Assembly (NCBI RefSeq): GCF_918697865.1
Contig: NZ_CAKKMV010000001.1
Coordinates: 248,001 to 312,000, forward strand
Source: Massilia sp. Bi118
Lineage (GTDB): Bacteria > Pseudomonadota > Gammaproteobacteria > Burkholderiales > Burkholderiaceae_D
DNA: 64,000 bases
Direction: 5' to 3'
Shown here: in pieces, positions 19,652 through 27,555 of the stretch
Layout: each line of letters starts with the position of its first letter
Position numbering within the stretch: position 1 is the first letter of the stretch
Made by a program: the position numbers and the translations under genes
Notes under the pieces: model-generated
What the model was told of the DNA's origin: nothing
Seen by the model: only the letters and a program-made list of their open reading frames with translations
Database searches by the model: none

Positions 19652-20626
19652 ATGGCAAAAGCAATCCGTTATGCGCGCACCGGCGGTCCCGAGGTGCTGG
19701 AGTACGTCGACGTCGAAGTCGGCGAGCCCGGTCCTGGCGAAGCGCGCGTGCGCAACCATGCGATCGGCCTGAACTTCATCGACGTCTATTTCCGCAACGG
19801 CCTGTATCCGGCGCCGCTGCCGGACGGCCTGGGACATGAAGCGGCCGGCGTCGTGGAGGCGGTGGGCGAGGGCGTACAGCACGTGAAGCCGGGCGACCGC
19901 GTGGCCTATGCGGCGCGCCCGAACGGCGCCTACAGCGAGCTGCGCGTCATGCCTGCCGATATCCTCGTCAAGCTGCCCGACGCCATCGATTTCGAGACCG
20001 GGGCCGCGATGATGCTGCAGGGCCTGACGGTGCAATACCTGTTCCGCCAGACCTATGCGCTGAAGGCCGGCGACACCATCCTGTTCCACGCGGCGGCCGG
20101 CGGCGTCGGCCTGATCGCCTGCCAGTGGGCGCGTGCGATGGGCGTGAACCTGATCGGTACGGTGGGGTCAAACGAAAAAGCGGCGCTGGCAAAAAGCCAC
20201 GGCGCCGCCCACGTCATCAACTACAACACCGAGGATGTGGTGCAGCGCGTGCTCGAGATCACTGAGGGAGCGAAGGTGCCTGTGGTCTACGACTCGGTGG
20301 GCAAGGACACGTTCATCCGCTCACTCGACTGCCTGCAGCCGCGGGGGCTGATGGTCAGCTTCGGCAACTCGTCCGGCGCGGTGCCGGCGTTCGCGCTGAG
20401 CGAGCTGGTGTCGCGCGGGTCGCTGTACATCACGCGCCCTACGCTGGCAACCTATGCGGCGAAGCGCGAAGACCTGGAAGCGATGGCGGCCGACCTGTTC
20501 CAGATGGTCTCCAGCGGCCAGGTCAAGATCGAGATCCACCAGCGCTTCCCGCTGGCGGATGCGGCGCAAGCCCACATCGCGCTGGAGTCGCGGCGCACCA
20601 CCGGTAAAACCATCCTGCTGCCATGA
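19652..20626 (+). CDS. NADPH:quinone oxidoreductase (zeta-crystallin type)
   Basis: 324-aa member of the MDR/zinc-independent alcohol dehydrogenase superfamily, QorA-like. N-terminal GroES-like domain (YARTGGPEVLEYVDVEVGEPG, GLGHEAAGVVEAVGEGV) and Rossmann domain (LFHAAAGGVGLIACQWARAMG). No structural zinc cysteines. Likely reduces quinones or electrophilic carbonyls with NADPH, which would fit detoxification beside methylglyoxal synthase, though this link is inference. AGGAGA precedes the ATG. Its TGA overlaps the next small gene. Confidence 0.92.
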   Translation: MAKAIRYARTGGPEVLEYVDVEVGEPGPGEARVRNHAIGLNFIDVYFRNGLYPAPLPDGLGHEAAGVVEAVGEGVQHVKPGDRVAYAARPNGAYSELRVMPADILVKLPDAIDFETGAAMMLQGLTVQYLFRQTYALKAGDTILFHAAAGGVGLIACQWARAMGVNLIGTVGSNEKAALAKSHGAAHVINYNTEDVVQRVLEITEGAKVPVVYDSVGKDTFIRSLDCLQPRGLMVSFGNSSGAVPAFALSELVSRGSLYITRPTLATYAAKREDLEAMAADLFQMVSSGQVKIEIHQRFPLADAAQAHIALESRRTTGKTILLP

Positions 20627-20787
20627 GCGCCATGAGAGAGTTCAGCGACGATAACGATCCGGCCGGCGATCCGGCGCCCATCCAGCAAGGCGACAGCCCC
20701 CGTTTCGGGCGCCTGCTGGTGGTGCTGGCCCTGGCCATCCTGCTGATCGTGGCGATTACCATGCTGTCGGAAGCCTACCTGGCCTAG
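20623..20787 (+). CDS. 54-residue single-pass membrane protein
   Basis: Short reading frame starting inside the quinone oxidoreductase stop (ATGA overlap). It encodes an acidic N-terminal segment (MREFSDDNDPAGDPAP) and one hydrophobic helix (LLVVLALAILLIVAITML), ending SEAYLA. The four-base overlap, a codon choice like its neighbours and a clean membrane helix argue that it is real. No family recognised. Confidence 0.6.
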   Translation: MSAMREFSDDNDPAGDPAPIQQGDSPRFGRLLVVLALAILLIVAITMLSEAYLA

Positions 20788-20870
20788 CCTGTTCCGGTAC
20801 GGCATGGCGCACCGGACTGTCGGAAAATTTTACAGTTCTCCTCGCATTGAAATTGTTCGTAGATGCAAAT

Positions 20871-20888
20871 AATTGAATTGATTCAATT
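20871..20888. promoter_or_regulatory. Perfect palindrome upstream of the PEP-CTERM gene
   Basis: AATTGAAT-TG-ATTCAATT is an 18-bp inverted repeat, strikingly AT-rich here. It lies ten bases before the proposed sigma-54 promoter. It could be a regulator site; it is closer than usual sigma-54 enhancer sites. Confidence 0.45.
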
Positions 20889-20897
20889 ATTTCTTTC

Positions 20898-20913
20898 TGG
20901 CATGTATTGTGCT
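20898..20913 (+). promoter_or_regulatory. Sigma-54 (-24/-12) promoter for the PEP-CTERM gene
   Basis: TGGCATGTATTGTGCT matches the sigma-54 pattern TGGCACG-N4-TTGC(A/T) at all but two defined positions, with exactly ten bases between GG (20899-20900) and GC (20911-20912). The start codon lies 36 bases downstream of the -12 element. RpoN together with PrsK/PrsR is known to drive PEP-CTERM genes in other betaproteobacteria. Confidence 0.65.
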
Positions 20914-20948
20914 TCAGTCTGTGCGTCCGACAAGAAGGGGAGAAAAAC

Positions 20949-21434
20949 ATGACATTGACGAAAAAACTGCTCGCTGCCGCGATCCTGGTCGGCTCCGCCG
21001 CATCTGCCTTCGCCACCCCGACCTATGTCGGGTCCTGGGACCTCTTCAGCGGCGCCGAATTTGATACCAAGCCGCCGACCTATACCGCCCAGGAAGCCGC
21101 GGCGGTCCTGTTCGGCGGCCTTGCCAGCGATTACGTGATTTCGACCCTGGGCATGGATGCCGCCCTGATCAACCGGATGGGGTGGTACGACCAGTACGGT
21201 ATCGGTCCGTCGCAATTCGCGCAGGACTACCGTCAGGATAGCGGCGTGCTGGGCCAGTATGACGTGCGCGGCGACACCTCGGCGATGGTCATGGATATCG
21301 CCCTCGGTTGGGGAGCGGTCAACTACGCCTTCCGCGTCGAGCACAGCGCCGACGTGCCCGAGCCGCTCAGCCTGGGCCTGATGGGCCTGGGCCTGGCCGG
21401 ACTGGCCGCCGCACGCCGCCGCAAGGCCGGCTGA
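20949..21434 (+). CDS. PEP-CTERM sorted exported protein
   Basis: 161-aa secreted protein. Signal peptide (KKLLAAAILVGSAASAFA, cleavage after AFA about residue 22), a mature domain of about 110 residues without recognisable family, and a PEP-CTERM tail: VPEP, hydrophobic helix LGLMGLGLAGLA, then ARRRKAG. PEP-CTERM proteins are processed by exosortase (EpsH) and associated with exopolysaccharide and biofilm or floc. GGGGAG precedes this ATG, deciding the start over an upstream in-frame codon. Preceded by a sigma-54-type promoter and followed by a strong terminator. Confidence 0.88.
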   Translation: MTLTKKLLAAAILVGSAASAFATPTYVGSWDLFSGAEFDTKPPTYTAQEAAAVLFGGLASDYVISTLGMDAALINRMGWYDQYGIGPSQFAQDYRQDSGVLGQYDVRGDTSAMVMDIALGWGAVNYAFRVEHSADVPEPLSLGLMGLGLAGLAAARRRKAG

Positions 21435-21453
21435 GGCTTTTCGCAGCAAACAA

Positions 21454-21487
21454 AAAGCCGGGGCGGCATGCCGACCCCGGCTTTGTC
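21454..21487. terminator. Bidirectional terminator
   Basis: AAAGCCGGGG (21454-21463) pairs with CCCCGGCTTT (21475-21484), with A-rich sequence on the left and TTT on the right. It serves the PEP-CTERM gene on the plus strand and the convergent DUF4136 gene on the minus strand. Confidence 0.8.
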
Positions 21488-21502
21488 ATGTGCAGACCCG
21501 GC

Positions 21503-22144
21503 TCAACCCTTGCGCGGCTCCTGCTTCAACTCGATCACCCGCGCGCCGCCGTTCGGGCCCGGAAAACCTTCGAAGGCGCTCTGCACCAGCGCCGGCATCA
21601 CCGCCGGGGTCGACATGGTCTTGCTCACGTTGCGCACCGTGACGTCGAACAGGCGCTTGTTGTCGGCCACCGAGGTGATCGCGATCTGCACCTGGCGGTG
21701 GTAGCGGTGTTCTTCCTCGACGCTGTAGCGCGGCACCGGGCCCCAGAACGGATCGTAGAAGGGGTTGTACCAGCCGCCGCCCCAGTAGCGCCGGCGGAAG
21801 CCGCCGTAGCCGAAGCGCGCCGAATACGGATAGAAAGGCGCATACGACGGATAGACCACCTGGGTCGGCACGTCGACCGTGACGAAGCGCACCGCGACCT
21901 TCATGGCCGGGGCTTGCGGCGCCTCATGGAAACCGAGGCGCGCCAGCTGGCCGCGCACCAGGTTCTCGTAGTTTTGCAGCTCGAGCGTGTTGTCCTGCGG
22001 GGCCGGGGCCTCGAAGGCATAGCTCTTGTCGGCGATCTGCGCCGGCCATTGGTGGAAGGTGGTGACGTCGCTGCGGATCGTGGTCGCGCAGCCGGCCAGC
22101 AGCAGGCTCAGCGATGCCGCCGCGGCGATCATAATGCGTTTCAT
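21503..22144 (-). CDS. DUF4136 lipoprotein
   Basis: 213-aa predicted lipoprotein with lipobox LLAGC near residue 17-21 after a basic, hydrophobic signal (MKRIMIAAAASLSLLLAGC). The mature protein has a DUF4136-type core (SYAFEAPAPQDNTLELQNYENLVRGQLARLGF), an aromatic Gly/Tyr/Trp-rich insert (RRRYWGGGWYNPFYDPFWG) and a C-terminal beta part. Probably faces the periplasm. GGAG lies six bases before this ATG, choosing it over the one four codons upstream. Function unknown. Confidence 0.82.
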   Translation of the reverse strand: MKRIMIAAAASLSLLLAGCATTIRSDVTTFHQWPAQIADKSYAFEAPAPQDNTLELQNYENLVRGQLARLGFHEAPQAPAMKVAVRFVTVDVPTQVVYPSYAPFYPYSARFGYGGFRRRYWGGGWYNPFYDPFWGPVPRYSVEEEHRYHRQVQIAITSVADNKRLFDVTVRNVSKTMSTPAVMPALVQSAFEGFPGPNGGARVIELKQEPRKG

Positions 22145-22353
22145 GATGTGCTCCATCTCGCTATCGTTTCTTCAATCGGAATTCTTCACGGGTACAGCTT
22201 ACCCTTGCTGTTCAATTTACGGAAATACATTTACGAGCGGTTAAGACAGTTACAGTGCGATACATGAAAGCGGTTGCGAAACTTGGAGTCGAAGCGTGCC
22301 GCCGCTATTGGTAAAATAAGCATTCATTCCACCATCGTTCGCGGACCCCAACC

Positions 22354-25008
22354 ATGCGCACCGATACGCCCCAGACTATCTACCGTAAGGACTACACGGC
22401 TCCCACCTACCTGGTCGACACCGTGGAACTCGGCTTCGACCTCGATCCCGCCCGTACCATTGTCGCCAACCGCATGACCATGCGCCGCAATCCGGACAGC
22501 ATCCGGCGCGACATCGAGTTGTATGGCGAGGATATCGAGCTGGTGGCGATCCGCCTGAACGGCAGGGCCCTGGACGAGAGCGGCTATGCGATCGAGGGCA
22601 GCGTGCTGCGCATCCCTGACGCGCCGGATACCGTGACCCTGGAAATCGAGACCATCTGCGTTCCTGAGAGCAATACGACCCTCAGCGGCCTCTACGTCTC
22701 GAACGGCAATTTCTACACCCAGTGCGAGGCCGAAGGCTTCCGCCGCATCACCTTCTTCCCGGACCGCCCGGACGTGATGGCCAAGTACATGGTGATGCTG
22801 CGTGCGGACAAGGAAAAATTCCCGGTCCTGCTCTCGAACGGCAACCTGGTCGAGGAGGGCACGCTGCCCGACGGCCGCCACTACGCCAAGTGGGAAGATC
22901 CGTTCAAGAAGCCGTCCTACCTGTTCGCCCTGGTGGCCGCGCGCCTGGTCTGCCAGGAGGAAAACTTCAAGCTCCAGGATGGCCGCACGGCCCTGCTGCA
23001 GGTGTGGGTGGAAGAGGGCAACCTCGACAAGACCGATTACGCGATGCAGTCGCTCAAGCGCAGCATCCGCTGGGACGAAGAGCGCTGGGACCTCGAGCTC
23101 GACCTCGACCGCTTCATGATCGTCGCCGTCGGCGACTTCAACATGGGCGCGATGGAGAACAAGGGCCTGAACATCTTCAACACCAAGTTCGTGCTGGCCA
23201 ATCCGCGCGTCGCCACCGACATCGACTTCCAGGGCATCGAAGCGGTGGTCGGTCACGAATACTTCCACAACTGGACCGGCAACCGCGTGACCTGCCGCGA
23301 CTGGTTCCAGCTGTCGCTGAAGGAAGGCCTGACCGTGTTCCGCGACCAGGAATTCTCGGCCGACATGATCGGCACCGATACCGGCCGCGCCGTGACCCGC
23401 ATCGACCAGGTGCGCACCCTGCGCCAGGCCCAGTTCCCGGAAGACGCCGGCCCGATGGCCCACCCGGTGCGCCCCGACTCCTTCGTCGAAATTAATAATT
23501 TCTACACCGTCACCGTGTACGAGAAGGGCGCCGAGGTCGTCCGCATGTACCAGACCCTGCTGGGCCGCGAAGGCTTCCGCAAGGGCATGGACCTCTACTT
23601 CGACCGCCACGACGGCCAGGCCGTCACCTGCGACGACTTCCGCACGGCCATGGCCGACGCCAACGGCCGCGACCTCACGCAGTTCGAGCGCTGGTACAGC
23701 CAGGCCGGCACGCCCATCGTGCAGGCCGAGACCCGCTACGACGAAGCCGCCCGTACCTATGAACTGCGCCTGGTCCAGACCTGCCCGGCGACCCCGGGCC
23801 AGGCCGAGAAGCTGCCCTTCCACATCCCGGTGGCCGTCGGCCTGCTGGGCAAGGATGGGCGCGACCTGCCGCTGACCATCGATGGCCGGCAGAAGGGCAC
23901 CACCGCCGTGCTGGAGCTGCTTGACGCGGACCAGACCTTCGTCTTCACCGACGTGCCGGAGCAGCCGACGCCTTCGATCCTGCGCGACTTCTCGGCTCCG
24001 GTGGTCCTGCGGCACGGCTACAGCGACGCCGAACTGGTCCACCTGTTCAGCCACGACAGCGACCCGGTCAACCGCTGGGAAGCCGGCCAGCGCCTGGCCA
24101 TGGGCCGCCTGCTGAAACTGACCGGCATGGCCGGCGCCAACGGCGGCGCGGACGGCCTGGACCTGGATGACGTCTTTGTCGAAGCGATGCGCAAGATGCT
24201 GGCCGACGAAAGCCTCGACCCGGCCTTCCGCGAACAGGCCCTGCTGCTGCCGACCGAAAGCATGATCGCCGACCAGCTTGACGTGGTGAATCCGCTCGCC
24301 ATCCACACCGCGCGCCAGTTCGTGCGCGCCGACATCGGCGCCCGTCTGCGCGAAGAGCTGCTCGACCAGTACCAGGCCAACCAGACGCCGGGCGAGTACA
24401 GCCCGGACGCCGCCTCGATCGGCAAACGCGCGCTGAAGAACCTGGCCCTGTCCTACCTGTGCGCGGCGCCGGATGCGGAATCGCTGGCCCTGGCCGAGCG
24501 CCAGTTCGACGAGGCGAGCAACATGACCGACCGCGTGGCTGCCCTGAGCGCGCTGGTGCACGCCCGCGCTCCGGTGGCCGCGGAGGCTCTGCAGCGCTTC
24601 TACGACGAGTTCCAGGGCGAGGCGCTGGTGGTCGACAAGTGGTTCATGATGCAGGCGACCTCCTCGACCACCGACGTGGCCGCCGTGCGCGAACTGATGA
24701 AGCACCCGGCCTTCACCTTGCGCAACCCGAACCGCGCGCGCAGCCTGGTCGCCGCATTCTGCAGCGGCAATCCGGTGCAGTTCCACGCCCCGGACGGCAG
24801 CGGCTACGCCTTCTGGGCCGAGCAGGTGATCGCGCTGGATGCATTGAACCCGCAGGTCGCCAGCCGCCTGTCGCGCGCCATGGACCGCTGGCGCCGTTAT
24901 TCGCCGGCGCTGCAGGAACACATGAAGAAGGCGCTGCAGCAAGTGGCCGGGCAGGCGAAGCTGTCGAACGACGTGCGCGAAGTCGTCAGCAAAGCCCTCG
25001 CCAATTAA
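22354..25008 (+). CDS. pepN: Aminopeptidase N (M1 family)
   Basis: Cytoplasmic zinc aminopeptidase of broad specificity, 884 aa. Substrate-anchoring GAMEN motif (MGAMENKGLNIF) and zinc site HEYFHNWTGNR with H301, E302, H305 and E324 (HExxH-x18-E). The C-terminal helical DUF3458-type domains run to the end. It differs clearly from the three exported M1 paralogues at 40-47.6 kb, which lack the GAMEN sequence. The 22157-22353 gap upstream contains TAAAAT at 22312 as a possible -10 element but no gene. Confidence 0.96.
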   Translation: MRTDTPQTIYRKDYTAPTYLVDTVELGFDLDPARTIVANRMTMRRNPDSIRRDIELYGEDIELVAIRLNGRALDESGYAIEGSVLRIPDAPDTVTLEIETICVPESNTTLSGLYVSNGNFYTQCEAEGFRRITFFPDRPDVMAKYMVMLRADKEKFPVLLSNGNLVEEGTLPDGRHYAKWEDPFKKPSYLFALVAARLVCQEENFKLQDGRTALLQVWVEEGNLDKTDYAMQSLKRSIRWDEERWDLELDLDRFMIVAVGDFNMGAMENKGLNIFNTKFVLANPRVATDIDFQGIEAVVGHEYFHNWTGNRVTCRDWFQLSLKEGLTVFRDQEFSADMIGTDTGRAVTRIDQVRTLRQAQFPEDAGPMAHPVRPDSFVEINNFYTVTVYEKGAEVVRMYQTLLGREGFRKGMDLYFDRHDGQAVTCDDFRTAMADANGRDLTQFERWYSQAGTPIVQAETRYDEAARTYELRLVQTCPATPGQAEKLPFHIPVAVGLLGKDGRDLPLTIDGRQKGTTAVLELLDADQTFVFTDVPEQPTPSILRDFSAPVVLRHGYSDAELVHLFSHDSDPVNRWEAGQRLAMGRLLKLTGMAGANGGADGLDLDDVFVEAMRKMLADESLDPAFREQALLLPTESMIADQLDVVNPLAIHTARQFVRADIGARLREELLDQYQANQTPGEYSPDAASIGKRALKNLALSYLCAAPDAESLALAERQFDEASNMTDRVAALSALVHARAPVAAEALQRFYDEFQGEALVVDKWFMMQATSSTTDVAAVRELMKHPAFTLRNPNRARSLVAAFCSGNPVQFHAPDGSGYAFWAEQVIALDALNPQVASRLSRAMDRWRRYSPALQEHMKKALQQVAGQAKLSNDVREVVSKALAN

Positions 25009-25029
25009 TTTTTCAACCAAAGGAAGTTC

Positions 25030-26031
25030 ATGAAACGTGTCAGCCTGACCCAATACCTCGTTGAGGAGCAGCGTCTCCACAACAACATCCCGGCATCGCT
25101 GCGCCTCCTGATCGAGGTGGTGGCGCGCGCCTGCAAGACCATCAGCCACTCGGTCGGCAAGGGCGCCCTCGGCGATATCCTGGGCAGCGCCAACACCGAG
25201 AACATCCAGGGCGAAGTGCAGAAGAAGCTCGACGTGATCTCGAACGAAATCCTGCTCGAAGCAAACGAGTGGGGCGGCCACCTGGCGGCCATGGCCTCGG
25301 AAGAGATGGAATCGATCCACCCGATCCCGAACCGCTACCCGATGGGCGAATACATGCTGCTGTTCGATCCGCTGGACGGCTCCTCGAACATCGACGTCAA
25401 CGTTTCGATCGGCACCATCTTCTCGGTCCTGAAAGCGCCTGAGGGCATGAGCGCGCCGACCGAAGCCGACTTCATGCAGGAAGGCGCCAAGCAGGTCGCG
25501 GCCGGCTACGCCGTCTACGGCCCGCAGACCATGCTGGTGCTGACCACCGGCGCCGGCGTCAACTGCTTCACCCTGGACCGCGAGATGGGCTCCTGGGTGC
25601 TGACCCAGAAGAACCTGCAGATCCCGGCGGAGACCAAGGAATTCGCGATCAACATGTCGAACCAGCGCCACTGGCATCCGCCGGTCCAGCGCTACGTCTC
25701 CGAAATGCTGGCTGGCAAAACCGGCCCGCGCGGCAAGGACTTCAACATGCGCTGGATCGCCTCGATGGTCGCCGACGTGCACCGCATCCTGAACCGCGGC
25801 GGCATCTTCATGTACCCGGCCGACCTGCGCGATCCTTCCCAGCCGGGCAAGCTGCGCCTGATGTACGAAGCCAACCCGATGGCCTTCATCGTCGAACAGG
25901 CCGGCGGCGCCGCCACCGACGGCCGCCAGCGCATCCTCGACATCCCGCCGACCAAGCTGCACCAGCGCGTGCCGGTGTTCCTGGGCTCGAAGAACGAAGT
26001 CGAACTGGTCACGGGCTACCACGCGGAGTGA
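25030..26031 (+). CDS. fbp: Class 1 fructose-1,6-bisphosphatase
   Basis: Gluconeogenic phosphatase, 333 aa, removing the C1 phosphate of fructose-1,6-bisphosphate. Metal and substrate motifs: [33 protein letters not shown] (the FBPase signature), TLDREMG and [25 protein letters not shown] precedes the ATG, 21 bases after pepN, so the two may be co-transcribed. Confidence 0.96.
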   Translation: MKRVSLTQYLVEEQRLHNNIPASLRLLIEVVARACKTISHSVGKGALGDILGSANTENIQGEVQKKLDVISNEILLEANEWGGHLAAMASEEMESIHPIPNRYPMGEYMLLFDPLDGSSNIDVNVSIGTIFSVLKAPEGMSAPTEADFMQEGAKQVAAGYAVYGPQTMLVLTTGAGVNCFTLDREMGSWVLTQKNLQIPAETKEFAINMSNQRHWHPPVQRYVSEMLAGKTGPRGKDFNMRWIASMVADVHRILNRGGIFMYPADLRDPSQPGKLRLMYEANPMAFIVEQAGGAATDGRQRILDIPPTKLHQRVPVFLGSKNEVELVTGYHAE

Positions 26032-26089
26032 TTTTTGACTCGCAAGCAAAAATGCTGAGCCGGACTAGCAAGTTTGCGTAGTTGTTTGT

Positions 26090-26095
26090 TAGAAT
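26090..26095 (+). promoter_or_regulatory. Putative -10 element of the tRNA-Thr gene
   Basis: TAGAAT lies ten bases before the mature tRNA 5' end. I find no good -35 hexamer at standard spacing, so this is a partial promoter call. Confidence 0.4.
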
Positions 26096-26105
26096 ACGAC
26101 TCCCC

Positions 26106-26181
26106 GCCGCTGTAGCTCAGTCGGTAGAGCAGCGCATTCGTAATGCGAAGGTCACCAGTTCGATTCCGGTCAGCGGCACCA
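26106..26181 (+). tRNA. tRNA-Thr (anticodon CGT)
   Basis: Acceptor arms GCCGCTG and CAGCGGC pair fully. D arm GCTC/GAGC, anticodon loop TTCGTAA with anticodon CGT at 26139-26141, and T arm ACCAG-TTCGATT-CCGGT (one wobble) are present. The CCA end is encoded (26179-26181). Sequence follows the E. coli thrW pattern. Single tRNA with its own terminator. Confidence 0.96.
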
Positions 26182-26197
26182 GGATTCAAGATTCATC

Positions 26198-26236
26198 AAA
26201 AAGGGTTGCATGTTCTTACATGCGACCCTTTTTTGT
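26198..26236 (+). terminator. Rho-independent terminator after tRNA-Thr
   Basis: GGGTTGCATGT and ACATGCGACCC form an 11-bp stem with one G-T pair and loop TCTT. It is flanked by AAAAA on the left and TTTTTT on the right. The following 26237-26399 stretch holds nothing I can identify. Confidence 0.85.
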
Positions 26237-26399
26237 TTCTATCGGCCCCTTTCCCCCGTCTTCCCACAGCTCTGTTAGTCAGCGCACAGTCCCCGTCACG
26301 CGAAAGTTATATTTTTTGTATTGCGACGCCGCGCAACCGGTGTCGAACCGGCATCGCGGCTTAACCCCAGCAAACGCGAAATGGATCATCCCCAGGCGC

Positions 26400-26427
26400 G
26401 GAACTCCTGAAAGTGTTCAGGGTCAAT
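26400..26427 (+). promoter_or_regulatory. ECF/sigma-E-like promoter
   Basis: GGAACTC (26400-26406), sixteen bases, then TCAAT (26423-26427), close to the sigma-E pattern GGAACTT-N16-TCAAA. The spacer contains a perfect hairpin CCTGAA-AGTG-TTCAGG. The predicted leader of about 55 bases leads to a gene with AAGGAAG before its ATG. Confidence 0.45.
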
Positions 26428-26488
26428 GTGTTGATGGTCGAGTATCGGTCTGTTCCGCGTTGGTCAAAATTTTACGAAGGAAGACATC

Positions 26489-27271
26489 ATGGATAATCAA
26501 AAGTCGAGCGAAGCAAAAGGCAGCACTTCGGGCAGCAACGCAGGTAACCAGGGCAGCTCGAGCAACTCGGGCAGCCTGAACAAGAGCACCCAGCTGAACC
26601 AGGGCAAGGATCAAACCGCTTCGACCGGCTCCAGCACCGGCGGCGCCACCGCGTCGAGCACCGGCGCCGTGGGCGGCACCAGCAACGCCGGTTCGTCGTC
26701 GTCGAACTCGTCGCAGAGCACCGGTTCGATGGGCGCGATGAGCGCCGGCGGCTCGACCGCCAGCGGCACGAATAGTGCAAGCAGCGGTTCGACCGGCTTC
26801 TCCAGCGCCAACAAGGGCTCGAGCATGGGTCCGACCGGTTCGAGCGGCAGCAGCCAGAGCGGCATGGGCGCGGGCGCCAGCACCGGTTCGGGCACCGGCG
26901 GCGACATGAAGGACATGGCCAACAAGGCCCAGGGCATGGCCGAGCAGAAGGCCCAGGACCTGCACTCGAAGATCGACCAGGCCGCGGACGCCGCCAAGCC
27001 GATGGTCGACAAGGCCGTCAACAGCGTGGCGCCGGTCGTCGACCGCCTGGCCTCGACTGCCCACGCCGGCGTGGATCGCCTGCAGGGCATGCTGAGCGGC
27101 GCCGGCGACAGCCTGGGCCAGCGCAAGGTGCAGCTGACCGACGCCTACGGCGAGTACATGGACCAGGGCCGCGAGTACGTGCGCCAGAATCCGGGCACTG
27201 CCGTGGCGATTGCTGCGGGCGTTGGCTTCCTGCTGGCCAAGATCCTGGGCGGTAGCCGCCGCGATTACTGA
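26489..27271 (+). CDS. Ser/Gly-rich protein with DUF883/ElaB-like membrane-anchored C-terminus
   Basis: 260 aa. Residues 1 to about 135 are low-complexity Ser, Gly, Thr, Ala and Asn (for example GSTSGSNAGNQGSSSNSGSL) with no charge clusters. Residues about 140-225 form amphipathic helices (MANKAQGMAEQKAQDLHSKI). The end is YVRQNPGTAVAIAAGVGFLLAKILGG, the single membrane helix and basic tail characteristic of DUF883/YqjD/ElaB proteins, which tether ribosomes to the membrane in stationary phase in E. coli. The long Ser/Gly head is unusual for that family. A possible sigma-E-type promoter upstream suggests stress control. Confidence 0.72.
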   Translation: MDNQKSSEAKGSTSGSNAGNQGSSSNSGSLNKSTQLNQGKDQTASTGSSTGGATASSTGAVGGTSNAGSSSSNSSQSTGSMGAMSAGGSTASGTNSASSGSTGFSSANKGSSMGPTGSSGSSQSGMGAGASTGSGTGGDMKDMANKAQGMAEQKAQDLHSKIDQAADAAKPMVDKAVNSVAPVVDRLASTAHAGVDRLQGMLSGAGDSLGQRKVQLTDAYGEYMDQGREYVRQNPGTAVAIAAGVGFLLAKILGGSRRDY

Positions 27272-27299
27272 TCGATTTTTTAGCACCTGCAACAGCGAC

Positions 27300-27334
27300 A
27301 CACAAAGCCGGCGTCATGCCGGCTTTGTGTTTTC
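27300..27334 (+). terminator. Rho-independent terminator
   Basis: ACACAAAGCCGGC (27300-27312) pairs perfectly with GCCGGCTTTGTGT (27318-27330), loop GTCAT, followed by TTTT. Ends the DUF883-like gene. Confidence 0.88.
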
Positions 27335-27555
27335 CGGGCCAGTTTTGGCTTGCGACTCATGGTTATTGCCGAAGCATCACAAATTCTCAGTAATTAATTG
27401 AAATAAAGCAAAAATTGCCTTAATCTTGGTGCGCTGCGGCAATTGCCAAAGATGCGCCGTCCCATATCCCGCCGGCCGTCCCTTACAACTCCATTCGTCA
27501 TCTCCCGTGCGCAAGCAGCAGGCGCATGGCCACGCACATCCATTTTTCGGTCGAT

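Noticed and set aside
22324..26049. A 1241-codon open frame on the minus strand opposite pepN and fbp, and similar long antisense frames at 2097-4826, 29600-32140, 42591-44504 and 45134-47548
   Set aside because: They mirror strongly supported genes in GC-rich DNA, show repetitive His/Gln/Arg/Val-rich composition, and have no family motif or ribosome-binding site.
27390..27430. Possible flagellar sigma-28 promoter before the chemoreceptor
   Set aside because: TAAAG and GCCTTAAT are present but the spacing is far too short for sigma-28.
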